DNA of 64,000 bases from Paenarthrobacter nicotinovorans (GTDB lineage: Bacteria; Actinomycetota; Actinomycetes; Actinomycetales; Micrococcaceae): assembly GCF_007670255.1 (NCBI RefSeq), contig NZ_SZVS01000006.1:124001-188000 (forward strand), written 5' to 3'. The notes under the pieces are model-generated. The model saw nothing but the letters and a program-made list of their open reading frames with translations, was not told the origin of the DNA and searched no databases. Numbering within the stretch: the stretch's first letter is position 1; the number at the start of each line of letters is the position of its first letter. Both the position numbers and the translations under genes were made by a program. Below are positions 1 to 8,926 of this stretch, one piece after another.

Positions 1-684
1 CGTCCGTTCCAGCGACTCTTCCTGGTAGCCGCGGGAGTTCTGCAGCGTAGTCAGCTCATCAAAGGCGAACATGATGTCCGCGCCGATCTGGTGCTGGACC
101 TGCATGGAGATCTCCGGCGAGAACCTGTGCCGGTCGCCGTTGAGGTGGGACTTGAACCAGACTCCGTCGTCGTCGATGTGCGCCAGCCGTTCCTTGCCGG
201 GGGCAACGGCGTCGTCAGGTCCGGAAGAGTCCACGTTCTTCATGTCGATGACCTTCTTGAACCCGGAACCAAGGCTCATCACCTGGAAGCCGCCGGAGTC
301 CGTAAACGTGGGGCCCGGCCAGTTCATGAACGCGCCCAGCCCGCCCGCGGCGTCGAGGATTTCCGGTCCGGGCTGCAGGTAAAGGTGGTAGGCATTGGCC
401 AGCACGGCCTGCGCGCCGAGGTCCGCGATGGACTCAGGAAGCACGGCTTTCACGGTGGCTTTGGTCCCGACGGCGATGAACGCGGGCGTCCGGATGGTCC
501 CGTGCGGTGTGGTGATGGTGCCGGTCCGCCCCAGGAACTCGCCCCCGTTCGCCTCCACAAGAGAGGACGACGGCGCACACGTTTCAGTCAGGCGCTTGCC
601 CACCGAAAAGGAGAATTCGGATTGCCGCTCGGACAAGCCGGGCAGCGAAGGGGACGAAGCAGGAGCAGAGGAGGAAGCTGGCAC
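1..684 (-). CDS. tgt: queuine tRNA-ribosyltransferase (tRNA-guanine transglycosylase), 3' part outside window
   Basis: This is the N-terminal 228 codons of a bacterial-type TGT, which exchanges guanine for a 7-deazaguanine base at position 34 of GUN-anticodon tRNAs. Visible hallmarks are TDSGGFQVMSLG, RFSPE and IGADIMFAFDE, covering the substrate-binding aspartates. The nucleophile Asp and the zinc ligands lie beyond the window edge. The frame is open to a stop near 750. GTG at 684 is the first usual start, with TTG and GTG alternatives about 27-60 nt further in. The Shine-Dalgarno is weak, so the exact start is uncertain. Confidence 0.9.
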   Translation of the reverse strand, partial: MPASSSAPASSPSLPGLSERQSEFSFSVGKRLTETCAPSSSLVEANGGEFLGRTGTITTPHGTIRTPAFIAVGTKATVKAVLPESIADLGAQAVLANAYHLYLQPGPEILDAAGGLGAFMNWPGPTFTDSGGFQVMSLGSGFKKVIDMKNVDSSGPDDAVAPGKERLAHIDDDGVWFKSHLNGDRHRFSPEISMQVQHQIGADIMFAFDELTTLQNSRGYQEESLERT

Positions 685-731
685 GCTACCAAGTGTGCCA
701 GCTTTACCGGGAGCAACCTGCCGGATAAGCC

Positions 732-1442
732 CTAGGAGCCGTAGTTTTCAGCCTTCCAGTTGTCCCACGATGACCGGATGTCCGCCAAAGTGTGCGCCCC
801 CAGATCGTAAGTTGAGGCGATGACCATTGACCCGCCGTCGGGCCTTTTTTCCGGAATCGGCAGCTGCTCGGCGACGATCAACAGGCCATCCCCGTGCTCG
901 GCATAACTGTGAACCGTGAGGCCCACCTGATGCCGGCTCTTGAACCAGACTTTGCCGGAGATCTTCTCGCCTGTAGCGAGCGTCAGCGAGTACTCCTCCC
1001 CAACCGGAGGCAGGTCCCCGAGGCCAAGCTTCTCAATCGCCGGACCGCCTTTGCCGGGCAGCGACACGAAATGCGTCCGCCGGTGCCCGTGGGGGTGCCG
1101 CTCCAACGCGAAGCGGAGCTGGTGGAGGAACGTCAGCCAGCCCTGCGTGATGTCCTCGTCCCAGTCGGCCCACTCGGAATCGTGGTCCAAGGCAACCCTT
1201 GTGACGCGGACTTCCGTGCCGCCGGAGACGGGGTGGAGCTCAAAAACGTCCCCGCCATTGACGGTCAGGCTCGTGTGGTCGGGTCCTTCCACGACATCCG
1301 TGTTGAAGTAGATCTGTTTGATTTCATCGGCGAGATCATCGGCTTCCCAACCGTGCCATTGGGCCACCAACGACGGTTCACGCAGCATGGTCCACACCTG
1401 CTGCGCATCGGCATTAACCACAACGCTCAGATTGTTCGTCAT
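732..1442 (-). CDS. SRPBCC-family (AHSA1/START-like) protein with C-terminal extension
   Basis: A 236-residue protein. Residues 1-140 match the helix-grip SRPBCC fold (start TNNLSVVVNADAQQVWTML; acidic middle segment; TQGWLTFLHQLRFALE as the final long helix). About 95 residues follow, including a repeated beta-type 'GEKISGKVWF' segment and a closing helix SSWDNWKAENYG. SRPBCC proteins hold hydrophobic ligands or act as Hsp90 co-chaperone-like folds; the ligand cannot be read here. It lies upstream of tgt on the same strand, about 48 nt from the chosen tgt start. The same two-part layout recurs at 18728-19420. Confidence 0.75.
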   Translation of the reverse strand: MTNNLSVVVNADAQQVWTMLREPSLVAQWHGWEADDLADEIKQIYFNTDVVEGPDHTSLTVNGGDVFELHPVSGGTEVRVTRVALDHDSEWADWDEDITQGWLTFLHQLRFALERHPHGHRRTHFVSLPGKGGPAIEKLGLGDLPPVGEEYSLTLATGEKISGKVWFKSRHQVGLTVHSYAEHGDGLLIVAEQLPIPEKRPDGGSMVIASTYDLGAHTLADIRSSWDNWKAENYGS

Positions 1443-1513
1443 GGCCCCGAATCTACCGCCGTTCGAGCCTACATAACAGGCCTTGAAATTCCCCGGCGCA
1501 AGGCGCAGGAAAA

Positions 1514-2485
1514 CTAGGCGCGCACGGATTCCAATTCGCTGTCGATCCGTCTGGCGAGCTCTTCTTCGCTGATGGTTTTCGAGCCGCCGTGGGCCCGCAG
1601 GAACAGCAGCGCTTCCAGGCGCAGGAAGCGCCAGTCGCGCTCCGCCTCGTGGTTGCCGTTGTCGATCGCGCGGAAGATTTCCTTGTCGTACAGGTTGGGC
1701 TCGTTCAGCGAGCGCTGCCTGACCCGGGCGTTGATCCGGGCCTTGAAGGGGTCTTCCTCCTGGGATTCAGGGGCGCGAAGCAGTTTCTCGTACACGGCTG
1801 CGCGTTCGCTTTGTCCGGCCTCCCGGCAAATGAAGCTGGAAAGAGCCAGGGCCCGTTCGATGGAGGCCCACCTGTCGAGGTTCCCGTCAAAGGGCAGCAC
1901 GTTCAGCAGGTCCGCCACAGCCAGGGCGTTGTCCGGGTCCCGCAGCACGATGCAAAGATCGAACGCCAGGTTGCTGAGGTCCCGGAGGCAGCTTCCTGAC
2001 TTGGTGTTGATGCCCTTCGCGAGCCTCTCGGCGAGCACTTGGACGCTGTTCTTGCCCTTGTGGTTCGCAGCGGCGGCCCGCACCACGGCTTCGGGTGTTC
2101 CGTCCGGCTCGGGGATGAGGGCGAGTTCCTCGGCGCTGGGGCCAGTGTACGTGGGTGGGGTTTCGGGCCGCGGGGGCACGACGACGGCGGGCCCGGCGGC
2201 CGCGTCGGCGTCGACTTCCGCGGGGGTACTGGAGTCCGGGTCGGCACCCACGCCCGCGGGAACACCGTCCCCTACCGGAACGCTGGACCCGACAGAGATC
2301 CGCACCGTGGCGCCGTCGTCCATCGTCACGAGCAACAAAGCGGCGACGCCGTAGTCATCATTTTCAACGTCGATACTGACGATTTCCTGGGCCGGCCCGT
2401 CGCCGGGTGGGAACACGAAATCCCCGGGCCGCAGGTCCCCAGCCTGCTTTTCCCTGTACTGCTGTGTGGCTGGGCTGTGAGTCAT
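1514..2485 (-). CDS. hypothetical protein with N-terminal beta segment, proline/alanine linker and helical C-terminus
   Basis: 323 residues. The N-terminus (DLRPGDFVFPPGDGPAQEIVSIDVENDDYGVA...) looks like a small beta domain of the intein/Hedgehog-like 'valid expression' sort. Residues about 75-125 form a low-complexity Pro/Ala/Val linker. The C-terminal 200 residues are mostly alpha-helical and resemble tetratricopeptide-type helices (SNLAFDLCIVLRDPDNALAVADLL). There is no signal peptide or membrane segment. I do not recognise a characterised family. It is separated from the SRPBCC gene by about 70 nt on the same strand. Confidence 0.6.
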   Translation of the reverse strand: MTHSPATQQYREKQAGDLRPGDFVFPPGDGPAQEIVSIDVENDDYGVAALLLVTMDDGATVRISVGSSVPVGDGVPAGVGADPDSSTPAEVDADAAAGPAVVVPPRPETPPTYTGPSAEELALIPEPDGTPEAVVRAAAANHKGKNSVQVLAERLAKGINTKSGSCLRDLSNLAFDLCIVLRDPDNALAVADLLNVLPFDGNLDRWASIERALALSSFICREAGQSERAAVYEKLLRAPESQEEDPFKARINARVRQRSLNEPNLYDKEIFRAIDNGNHEAERDWRFLRLEALLFLRAHGGSKTISEEELARRIDSELESVRA

Positions 2486-2558
2486 CGGAAATCCTTTGGT
2501 TCTCTTGGGGTCCGCCGTCCAGTCTACAAAGACGGGCTGTCAGAGGGGCCGTGACCCG

Positions 2559-3098
2559 CTAGAGAACGACGCCCGAGAAAGCCAGCGCCTGCCGTACGAG
2601 GTTCCCGCGTCCGCCGTCGAATTCCTGCTGGACGTTGTCGCTGAGCACTTCCTGCGGCGTCATCCACGTCAGTTCCAAGGCGTCCTGCCGGGGTTCGCAT
2701 TCGCCGGTGACCGGGATGACGTAGGCAAGCGACACGGCGTGTTGGCGCTCGTCGGTGAAGCCCGTTTGTGAGGGAGCCGGGAAGTATTCGGCCACCGTGA
2801 AGGGAACCGGGCTGATGGGCAGCTGAGGGAACGCCAGGGGGCCGAGGTCCTTTTCCATGTGCCGCAGGAGCGCCGCGCGGATGGTCTCGCGGTACAGGAC
2901 ACGGCCTGAGACGAGGTAGCGGACCATGTTGCCGTCGGCGTCGCCCTGGAGCAAGGTACCAACTTCGTTGACGTACCCGAGCGGATCCAGCCTGACAGGA
3001 ACAGCCTCCACGTAAACCATGGGCAGACGGCCGCGGGCTTCGAAGAGGTCTTCATCGGAAAGCCAGCCTGGATACGGGTCAGGTGTACGTACGCTCAT
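2559..3098 (-). CDS. NUDIX-like DUF4916 family protein
   Basis: 179 residues. The opening (PYPGWLSDEDLFEARGRLPMVYVEAVPVR), a VLYRETIRAALLRHMEKDLGP segment at the Nudix-helix position and a late ECEPRQDALELTWMTPQEV match the actinobacterial NUDIX-related DUF4916 group. The canonical Nudix box GX5EX7REUXEEXGU is degenerate, so hydrolase activity is doubtful. It ends about 70 nt before the hypothetical gene downstream and was probably transcribed with it. Confidence 0.7.
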   Translation of the reverse strand: MSVRTPDPYPGWLSDEDLFEARGRLPMVYVEAVPVRLDPLGYVNEVGTLLQGDADGNMVRYLVSGRVLYRETIRAALLRHMEKDLGPLAFPQLPISPVPFTVAEYFPAPSQTGFTDERQHAVSLAYVIPVTGECEPRQDALELTWMTPQEVLSDNVQQEFDGGRGNLVRQALAFSGVVL

Positions 3099-3176
3099 GG
3101 TTAAGTTCTACCGCATCCCCGGTGGAAGTTCCGTGGAGGCATCCCGGTTGAAGGGGCCGTTACGCTCTCGGCGGTA

Positions 3177-3899
3177 TCAGGGGGCCGGTGTTCTGGCTGC
3201 GCGGGACTTTTCCACTACTATCGACGCCGGCGCGGAGCCACCGGCCGCATCGGGGTTGGCCACGTAGAGGACCTCGTCTTCGATCCTCGCATCCACGCCC
3301 GCGGAGTGGAGCCGGCCCAGCAGAGGCTCCAGCCCGCCGTCGTACTCGAACGCGAGGTCGCCGTTGCCGCTGTCCGCGCCGTGGATGACGCGCAGGATTC
3401 CGCCGTTCTTGGTGGTGAACGTGGCCGATTCGTCGTCCTGGGTCCGGGGCCGGGCGCCAATATTCCGGAGATCGTTGGCTGCGACTCCCACCAGCGGGCT
3501 GATCCACGTTGCCACCAGCGTCAGGGCGGGATCGGCCTCCGGGGACGTGGCCCACGATCCGTCAGCGGCCCGCTGCGCCGGGAAGGCGAAGAATTCGAAC
3601 CCGTCATCGGCCGAGATCTGCACCGTGGTGCCGTCCGGCGTTTGGTGGACTTCGGCCTGGGTGCCGTCGTCCTCGGTGCGCCGTGCGAATTCCTCGAGGT
3701 CGCCGACTTCAACGCTGAAGACAGTGATGGCGTCCAGGGGGTGGCCGTGCTCCACCCGGGCCACGGCAAGGCGACCCGATCCGGCGTTGAACTCCAGCCA
3801 GTCGCCGTCGTCAACGGTCGCTGCCAAACCCAAGGCGTGCAGCAGTGCGGTCCACTGCTCCGGTCGTGAGGTGTAGTGGATGGGGCGGGCTCGCAGCAT
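3177..3899 (-). CDS. glyoxalase/VOC-like hypothetical protein
   Basis: 240 residues from ATG at 3899 (LRARPIHYTSRPEQWTALLHALGLA). The order 'beta - WTALLHALGL - GDWLEFNAGSGRLAVARVE - ITVFSVEVGDLEEFARRTEDDGTQAEVHQTPDGTTVQISADDGFEFF' is the VOC (vicinal oxygen chelate) module pattern, and the second half repeats it more weakly. Conserved metal ligands are not obvious. The frame runs open well upstream (to 4577) opposite the next gene, but that part is the shadow of the plus-strand YdeI gene. It is head-to-head with that gene, with 84 nt between the two starts. Confidence 0.65.
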   Translation of the reverse strand: MLRARPIHYTSRPEQWTALLHALGLAATVDDGDWLEFNAGSGRLAVARVEHGHPLDAITVFSVEVGDLEEFARRTEDDGTQAEVHQTPDGTTVQISADDGFEFFAFPAQRAADGSWATSPEADPALTLVATWISPLVGVAANDLRNIGARPRTQDDESATFTTKNGGILRVIHGADSGNGDLAFEYDGGLEPLLGRLHSAGVDARIEDEVLYVANPDAAGGSAPASIVVEKSRAARTPAP

Positions 3900-3983
3900 T
3901 GGTCCTCCGTTTCTGGTGGTCGGTTCCCAGCCTATTCCGCGTGGCCGTATCCGTGCCCGCCCCTTCCACCGCAGAATGGGACC

Positions 3984-4592
3984 ATGCCCATCGAGCTTGA
4001 GGAATTGATCGTCAGAGACGGTGCCCAGTGGCGCGCATGGCTGGCCGACCACGCTGCGGACAGTCCTGGCGTGTGGCTGGTCCTGCACAAGAAGGGCGGC
4101 AACGTCACGGAACTGGACTACGACGCCGCCCTGGACGAAGCCCTCTGCTTTGGCTGGATCGACGGCCAGACCCGCAGGCGCGACGCCGAGAGCTACTTCC
4201 AGCGCATGACCCCGCGGGGCCGGCGCAGCATCTGGTCCGCCCGGAACGTGGGCCTCATTGCCCGGCTTGAAGCCGAGGGCAGGATGACCGACGCCGGCCG
4301 TGCCGCCGTCGAGGCCGCACAAGCCGATGGACGCTGGGAGGCTGCCTACGCCGGACCGGCCGATTCGGTGGTGCCGGAAGACCTCGCGGCAGCGATCGCC
4401 GCGGTTCCCGAGGCGCAGGCCATGTTCGACGTCCTCACGTCCCAGAACCGCTTCGCCTTGATCCACCGGACCAATCTGGTCAAGCGCGCCGATACCCGGG
4501 CCCGCAAGATCGCCGGTTTCGTGGAGATGCTGGCCCGCCACGAGAGCCCTTATCCGCAAAAGAAGCAGCCGAAGCAAGCCGATCCCGGCTAG
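3984..4592 (+). CDS. YdeI/OmpD-associated (OmdA) family protein
   Basis: 202 residues beginning PIELEELIVRDGAQWRAWLADH. The block DEALCFGWIDGQTRRRDAESYFQRMTPRGRRSIWSARN is the signature of the YdeI/OmdA 'bacteriocin-protection' family, followed by the usual helical tail with a FALIHRTNLVKRADTRARKI helix. Members are small cytoplasmic proteins; the E. coli relatives are linked to stress resistance, but the biochemical role is not settled. ATG 3984 is chosen because upstream in-frame codons (from 3876) overlap the divergent VOC gene. Its end overlaps the convergent GH76 gene by 4 nt. Confidence 0.85.
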   Translation: MPIELEELIVRDGAQWRAWLADHAADSPGVWLVLHKKGGNVTELDYDAALDEALCFGWIDGQTRRRDAESYFQRMTPRGRRSIWSARNVGLIARLEAEGRMTDAGRAAVEAAQADGRWEAAYAGPADSVVPEDLAAAIAAVPEAQAMFDVLTSQNRFALIHRTNLVKRADTRARKIAGFVEMLARHESPYPQKKQPKQADPG

Positions 4593-5737
4593 AGCGTGGC
4601 GGCGGCTTCGAGGGTCATCCAGGCCTGCAGCTGGGTGGAAAGTTCGACGCCGGTTCCCGCCGGATAGGTTTCGGCCGCCGGTCGCAGCGGGTCGGGGGAG
4701 AAGAGCAGGGGTGGGTTGCCGTGTGCAGTGCCTTGGGCAAGTTCGGGAGCTTCACGGCGGCTTGACCAGAAGGCCTCCGCCGTGGCGAGGACCATGCTCC
4801 GCGCCGTTTCCCGTGTTGGCTCGGGCAGCCGGTTGTCCCGTCCTGCCAGGGCCAGGTAGCGGACCAGGATGCCGGTAAAGAGGCCGCCATCGCCGGTCCC
4901 ATCGCCACGGATCACGCGCGTGCCCGGTACCGTCAGCTCGCGGGCGACGGCATCAACCAAGCGTGCGGCCCGCTCAAGGTTGTCCTGCCCGCCCAGTTCC
5001 AGCAAGGCCCCGAGGACGGGCCCCTGGTTGTACGTGTACACGGCGTCCTCCAGGACTGTTGCCCCGTTCCTGATCCGGATTCCGTCCTGGTAAACGCCGC
5101 GCTCGGCATGAAGGAGCCTGGTGTTGAGCCACTGCACCAGTGCCTGCGCCCGTTCGCGGTGGCCGGTCCGGGCATAGAAAAGCGCTACAGGGGCGGTGGC
5201 CGGGGTGTTCTTGAAGTCCCTCTTGGTGCTCCAGAACGTGCCGCCGCCGAGGTCGTCGGTGGAAGCTGAGTCGAACTGCAGGGTCAACCGCTTCCGGATA
5301 TAGGCATTGCGACGTCGGCCCGGCTTCCTGGTTGCCTCCGCCAGCTTTTCGAGCCTGAGCGTTGAGAGAGCCAACCATGCCATGTCGTCGTAGAAATGGT
5401 TCTCGAACCTCAGCAGATTCCGTAGCCGGATGGTGGTGACCAGCCGGGAGGCGAGCCGTCCCGCGCTCGGGCGGGAGTCGCCGTCGAACCTTGTGCCTGT
5501 GGCGAGTTCCCGGCGCCCGGCGTCCACCAGGCAGTCGACGTAGTGCGCCTGCCACCAGTAATGCCACGGACCCATCAGGCTCCGGATGCTGTTGCCGGGA
5601 ATTTTGATGGCGCCAATATGGGTGCCGGGCAGGAACAAAAGCCGCCTGCCAAAGCTGCGGGTCACGGATCGGGCTGCCTGATTGGCGCGGGCGGCCCACT
5701 CGCTGGGGTTCGTTGATGGATCGGCATGGCTGGACAT
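4589..5737 (-). CDS. glycoside hydrolase family 76 (alpha-1,6-mannanase-like), no signal peptide
   Basis: 382 residues. It has the (alpha/alpha)6-barrel signature of GH76: HFYDDMAWLALSTLRL (where the family keeps its catalytic Asp pair), GGGTFWSTKRDFKNTPATAPVALFYARTG and DAVYTYNQGPVLGALLELG. GH76 enzymes cut alpha-1,6-mannan backbones. The N-terminus SSHADPSTNPSEWAARANQAARSV has no hydrophobic core, so this copy appears cytoplasmic. In this family that would suggest processing of imported or internal mannosides. It is convergent with the YdeI gene and divergent from the SDR operon. Confidence 0.8.
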   Translation of the reverse strand: MSSHADPSTNPSEWAARANQAARSVTRSFGRRLLFLPGTHIGAIKIPGNSIRSLMGPWHYWWQAHYVDCLVDAGRRELATGTRFDGDSRPSAGRLASRLVTTIRLRNLLRFENHFYDDMAWLALSTLRLEKLAEATRKPGRRRNAYIRKRLTLQFDSASTDDLGGGTFWSTKRDFKNTPATAPVALFYARTGHRERAQALVQWLNTRLLHAERGVYQDGIRIRNGATVLEDAVYTYNQGPVLGALLELGGQDNLERAARLVDAVARELTVPGTRVIRGDGTGDGGLFTGILVRYLALAGRDNRLPEPTRETARSMVLATAEAFWSSRREAPELAQGTAHGNPPLLFSPDPLRPAAETYPAGTGVELSTQLQAWMTLEAAATL

Positions 5738-5784
5738 GAACCCAGCCTAGTGGTGGAGCCGGGGTGCGCTGGCTCACAATTCCA

Positions 5785-5800
5785 GTTAACATGCATTAAC
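5785..5800. promoter_or_regulatory. possible operator dyad upstream of the SDR/acyl-CoA dehydrogenase operon
   Basis: The sequence GTTAA-CATGCA-TTAAC forms a short inverted repeat 30 nt before the SDR start, in the divergent gap with the GH76 gene. TTAAC half-sites are common for TetR- or GntR-type fatty-acid regulators, but no regulator is adjacent, so this is only suggestive. Confidence 0.3.
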
Positions 5801-5829
5801 GGATTTTGGTTCTGCATCAAGGAGGATGG

Positions 5830-6621
5830 ATGGACATCAACGGCACGGTGGCCCTGGTTACTGGCGGCGCCTCGGGTTTGGGAGCGGCCACGGCAAAGCG
5901 TCTGTTCGACGCCGGGGCCTCGGTGGTGCTGGTGGATCTGCCCCAGTCGGCGGGCGAGGCCTATGCGGCAGAACTGAACGCCCGGAGTGTCGGCGGAAAG
6001 GCCGTCTTCGCCCCGGCTGATGTCACCAACGAAGCCCAGATCCAGTCCGCCGTGGACACGGCTTCCTCGCTGGGCCCCCTGCGCATCGTGGTCAACTGTG
6101 CCGGTATTGCGACGCCGGGCAAGGTTCTTGGGCGCGACGGCGTGCTGCCCCTCGAGACCTTCAACAGGGTCATCCAGATCAATCTCGTCGGTACCTTCAA
6201 CGTGATCCGCCTTGCCGCTGCTGCCATGGCGGAAACCGAGCCGGTGTCCACGGATTTGGGCGGCCCTGAGCGCGGCGTCATCATCAATACCGCATCCGTG
6301 GCCGCTTTTGAAGGCCAGATCGGCCAGCCCGCCTACGCAGCCTCCAAAGGCGCAGTAGCTGCCATGACGCTCCCGTTGGCACGTGAGCTGGCGCGCTCGC
6401 TGATCCGCGTGGCCACCATCGCGCCGGGTATCTTCGAAACCCCCATGATGGCTGGACTTCCCCAAGCGGCCCAGGACTCGCTGGGGCAACAGGTTCCCCA
6501 CCCGGCACGCCTCGGCAGGGCCGCGGAATACGCCAACCTGGCCGCCCACATAGTGGAAAACGCCATGTTGAACGGCGAAACTATCCGCCTCGACGGTGCC
6601 ATCCGGATGGGAATCAAATGA
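5830..6621 (+). CDS. short-chain dehydrogenase/reductase, 3-hydroxyacyl-CoA dehydrogenase type
   Basis: 263 residues. The cofactor loop is TGGASGLG, followed by NCAGIA and the catalytic set S ([11 protein letters not shown]), Y and K (YAASK). The long [37 protein letters not shown] block is typical of HSD10-like 3-hydroxy-2-methylbutyryl-CoA dehydrogenases used in isoleucine and fatty-acid breakdown. ATG 5830 is preceded by AAGGAGG at 5819-5825; ATG 5826 is out of frame. The stop overlaps the next ATG (ATGA), so the two genes are translationally coupled. Confidence 0.88.
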   Translation: MDINGTVALVTGGASGLGAATAKRLFDAGASVVLVDLPQSAGEAYAAELNARSVGGKAVFAPADVTNEAQIQSAVDTASSLGPLRIVVNCAGIATPGKVLGRDGVLPLETFNRVIQINLVGTFNVIRLAAAAMAETEPVSTDLGGPERGVIINTASVAAFEGQIGQPAYAASKGAVAAMTLPLARELARSLIRVATIAPGIFETPMMAGLPQAAQDSLGQQVPHPARLGRAAEYANLAAHIVENAMLNGETIRLDGAIRMGIK

Positions 6622-7883
6622 TGGGCGATTACAGTGGCGCCCCCGTCCCGGCCGGTTCCGTCCCCGCCTCGGTAGCCGATCTTCCCACCGCGGATTTCTT
6701 CGATTTCGAATCGCTGCTCAGTGTCCAGGAACAGCGGAAACTCAACGAACTCCGGGCCTTCCTGGCCACCGAGATCGCACCCTACGCCGGGCAATGGTGG
6801 GAGAAGGCGGAATTTCCCGAGCACATCCTGCCCAAGCTCGCCGCGCTTCGGCTCAGTGCCCCTGCCCAACGCGGGTACACGCACCTGTTCGCGGGACTGG
6901 TGATCGCCGAGATGACGCGCGTGGATACCTCGATCGCGACGTTCTTCATGGTCCACCACGATCTCTTCGTGGAGTCCTTGTACGACTTCGGCAGCGACTC
7001 CCAGCAGGACCGCTACCTCGACGACGCCTCGAACCTCCGCACCACAGGCGCCTTCGCGCTCACCGAACCGGACCACGGTTCCGACGTCGCAGGCGGCATG
7101 GAAACCACCGCCCGCCGGGTGGAAAGGCCGGCGTCCGACGGCGGCGACTACTGGGTGGTCAACGGCGCCAAGCGCTGGATCGGCAACGGGACGTTCTGCG
7201 ATTACATGCTGGTGTGGGCCAAGGACGAATCCGACGGAGCCATGCGGGCCTTCATCGTGGATGCGTCCTTGCCCGGCATTACCCGCAGCCGCATCGAGAA
7301 CAAGATAGCCCTCCGGACAGTGCAGAACGCGGACATTGTTTTTCAGGATGTGCACGTTGCCGAGGCTGACCGGTTCTCAGGTATCAGCAGTTTTGCCGAC
7401 ACCAACCACCTGCTGCGGGGATCGCGCATCATGGTCGCCTGGCAGGCTGTAGGCCAGCAGCTGGCGGCGTTCGACGTCGCCCGGCAGTACGCCGTCGAGC
7501 GTTTGCAGTTCGGCCGTCCGCTGGCGAGGTTCCAACTCGTTCAACAGAACCTGGTGGAAATGCTCGGAAATGCGGTGGCCAGCATGGGGATGATGGTTCG
7601 CATCGCCCAGCTGCAGGAGGATATCTTCACGGACGCCAACGGTGTGCGGCACGGAGGCGCGGACATGGCCCAGGTGGCGCTCGCCAAGGCCTATTGCAGC
7701 GCGAGGATGCGCGACACCGTGGCCCGCGGACGGTCAATCCTCGGCGGGAACGGGATCGTCAGCGACTACCGGATGGCCAAGATCTTTGCCGATGCCGAGG
7801 CCATCTACACCTACGAGGGCTCGTATGAGATCAACTCACTGATTGCCGGCCGGGCAGTGACGGGCGTGTCCGCCATCGCCTAG
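6618..7883 (+). CDS. acyl-CoA dehydrogenase
   Basis: 421 residues with the three-domain ACAD layout. The [15 protein letters not shown] flavin motif lies near residue 140, [12 protein letters not shown] follows, and the C-terminal helical domain ends [20 protein letters not shown]. The glutamate in YEGSYEIN is at the position used as catalytic base in glutaryl-CoA dehydrogenase-like enzymes, which this sequence resembles most. It is an FAD-dependent alpha,beta-desaturase. Coupling to the 3-hydroxyacyl-CoA dehydrogenase suggests a short or branched acyl-CoA degradation step. Confidence 0.9.
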   Translation: MMGDYSGAPVPAGSVPASVADLPTADFFDFESLLSVQEQRKLNELRAFLATEIAPYAGQWWEKAEFPEHILPKLAALRLSAPAQRGYTHLFAGLVIAEMTRVDTSIATFFMVHHDLFVESLYDFGSDSQQDRYLDDASNLRTTGAFALTEPDHGSDVAGGMETTARRVERPASDGGDYWVVNGAKRWIGNGTFCDYMLVWAKDESDGAMRAFIVDASLPGITRSRIENKIALRTVQNADIVFQDVHVAEADRFSGISSFADTNHLLRGSRIMVAWQAVGQQLAAFDVARQYAVERLQFGRPLARFQLVQQNLVEMLGNAVASMGMMVRIAQLQEDIFTDANGVRHGGADMAQVALAKAYCSARMRDTVARGRSILGGNGIVSDYRMAKIFADAEAIYTYEGSYEINSLIAGRAVTGVSAIA

Positions 7884-8707
7884 GCCGTGGGGATCTTCTC
7901 TCCGGCTTCCACCCGGACATCGATCGAGTTGCCACGGACGGGCATGGGGCAGGTGCCGTAGGGCGTGAAGGCGCTCGGGTAGTTGATGGCGCGGTTGAAA
8001 TCGATCACCACGGAGCCGTCGGGCCGGGGACGGGGGATGAAGACTTTGCGCCACTCATCCGTTGTGTCCCCGTTGGTTTCGTCGTGGAAAGTGACGTTGA
8101 GCGCGCCAAGCTTTTCCGCCTCCGCGTGGAGCCGGATCTCGTGCCCGATACCCGGGACATGGAAGACGACCTCGCCGACGGAACGGTGGACACCGTCCAC
8201 CAAAGGGTTGGCTGTGCCGATGGGGACATCCTGGGGTTCCGCGTAGGGCTCAAAGCGGCCGTTGACCACCCACCCGGGGTTGTAATCGTAGGTGGGCACG
8301 GCCTTGAACTCCGTCAGGACAGGAGAGGCGTCATCACGGGTGCGGATGGCGTACTTGTCAGCGCGCATGGCCAGTTCCACCACGACCTGCTTGCCGTCCG
8401 CACCGCCGTACTGGACCCACATCAGCGACTCTTCATCTTCCAGCGCTGCACTGATGGTGCCGTCCACCTTCTCGCCGGTGTCAACCAGCGTGAGGCCATC
8501 CCCGGCCTTTGCTGTCAGGAAAGCCGTTGTCCCGTCCGTCGACCAAAGGCCAGGCGCCAGCTCCACCGTGGATGGCTCCGGGGCGAGCCACTGGAATGAC
8601 GTCAACGTCAGCCAGCCGTGTTCGGTGGCCAGGGCTGAATTCCGCCCTTCACGGAACCGCTCCCAACGGGCGAGCAGGGGGTCGGTTGCTGTGGTTGGCG
8701 AGCTCAT
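7880..8707 (-). CDS. DUF1684 domain-containing protein
   Basis: 275 residues. DUF1684 hallmarks: WERFREGRNSALATEHGWLTLTSFQWL at the start, FEPYAEPQDVPIGTANPL in the middle, and VIDFNRAINYPSAFTPYGTCPMPVRGNSIDVRVEAGEK at the end. It is cytoplasmic, and the function of the family is not established. The start at 8707 follows an AAGGAGAACC ribosome site. It converges on the acyl-CoA dehydrogenase with overlapping stops (4 nt). Confidence 0.85.
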   Translation of the reverse strand: MSSPTTATDPLLARWERFREGRNSALATEHGWLTLTSFQWLAPEPSTVELAPGLWSTDGTTAFLTAKAGDGLTLVDTGEKVDGTISAALEDEESLMWVQYGGADGKQVVVELAMRADKYAIRTRDDASPVLTEFKAVPTYDYNPGWVVNGRFEPYAEPQDVPIGTANPLVDGVHRSVGEVVFHVPGIGHEIRLHAEAEKLGALNVTFHDETNGDTTDEWRKVFIPRPRPDGSVVIDFNRAINYPSAFTPYGTCPMPVRGNSIDVRVEAGEKIPTA

Positions 8708-8801
8708 GGTTCTCCTTGGCTGAAGGGCGCGCTGTGTGCACTCCTCTCAACCATGCACCAGGGGGCTGCATTCCCAAGCATTGCGGGACGACTCCTTGGA
8801 A

Positions 8802-8840
8802 CGGCTCGCGCTGGCCCCCAACCCATGCCAGCGCGAGCCG
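8802..8840 (-). terminator. perfect 13-bp hairpin in a 219-nt intergenic gap
   Basis: CGGCTCGCGCTGG (8802-8814) pairs with CCAGCGCGAGCCG (8828-8840) around a 13-nt loop. It lies downstream of the GGDEF-like gene on the minus strand and upstream of the DUF1684 gene. There is no clear T-run, so it is a probable terminator or RNA-end structure. I see nothing else in 8708-8926. Confidence 0.55.
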
Positions 8841-8926
8841 CGTGTGATGGCACGCCGGGAGAGCCCCGGGAGTGGTCCATCAAAAAGTCAGTGTCAGTTC
8901 CGGCCACTTCATGACGCGGTAAATCG

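Noticed and set aside
3900..4577. N-terminal extension of the VOC-like gene
   Set aside because: The extra codons are antisense to the YdeI-family gene, and family similarity begins at 3899.
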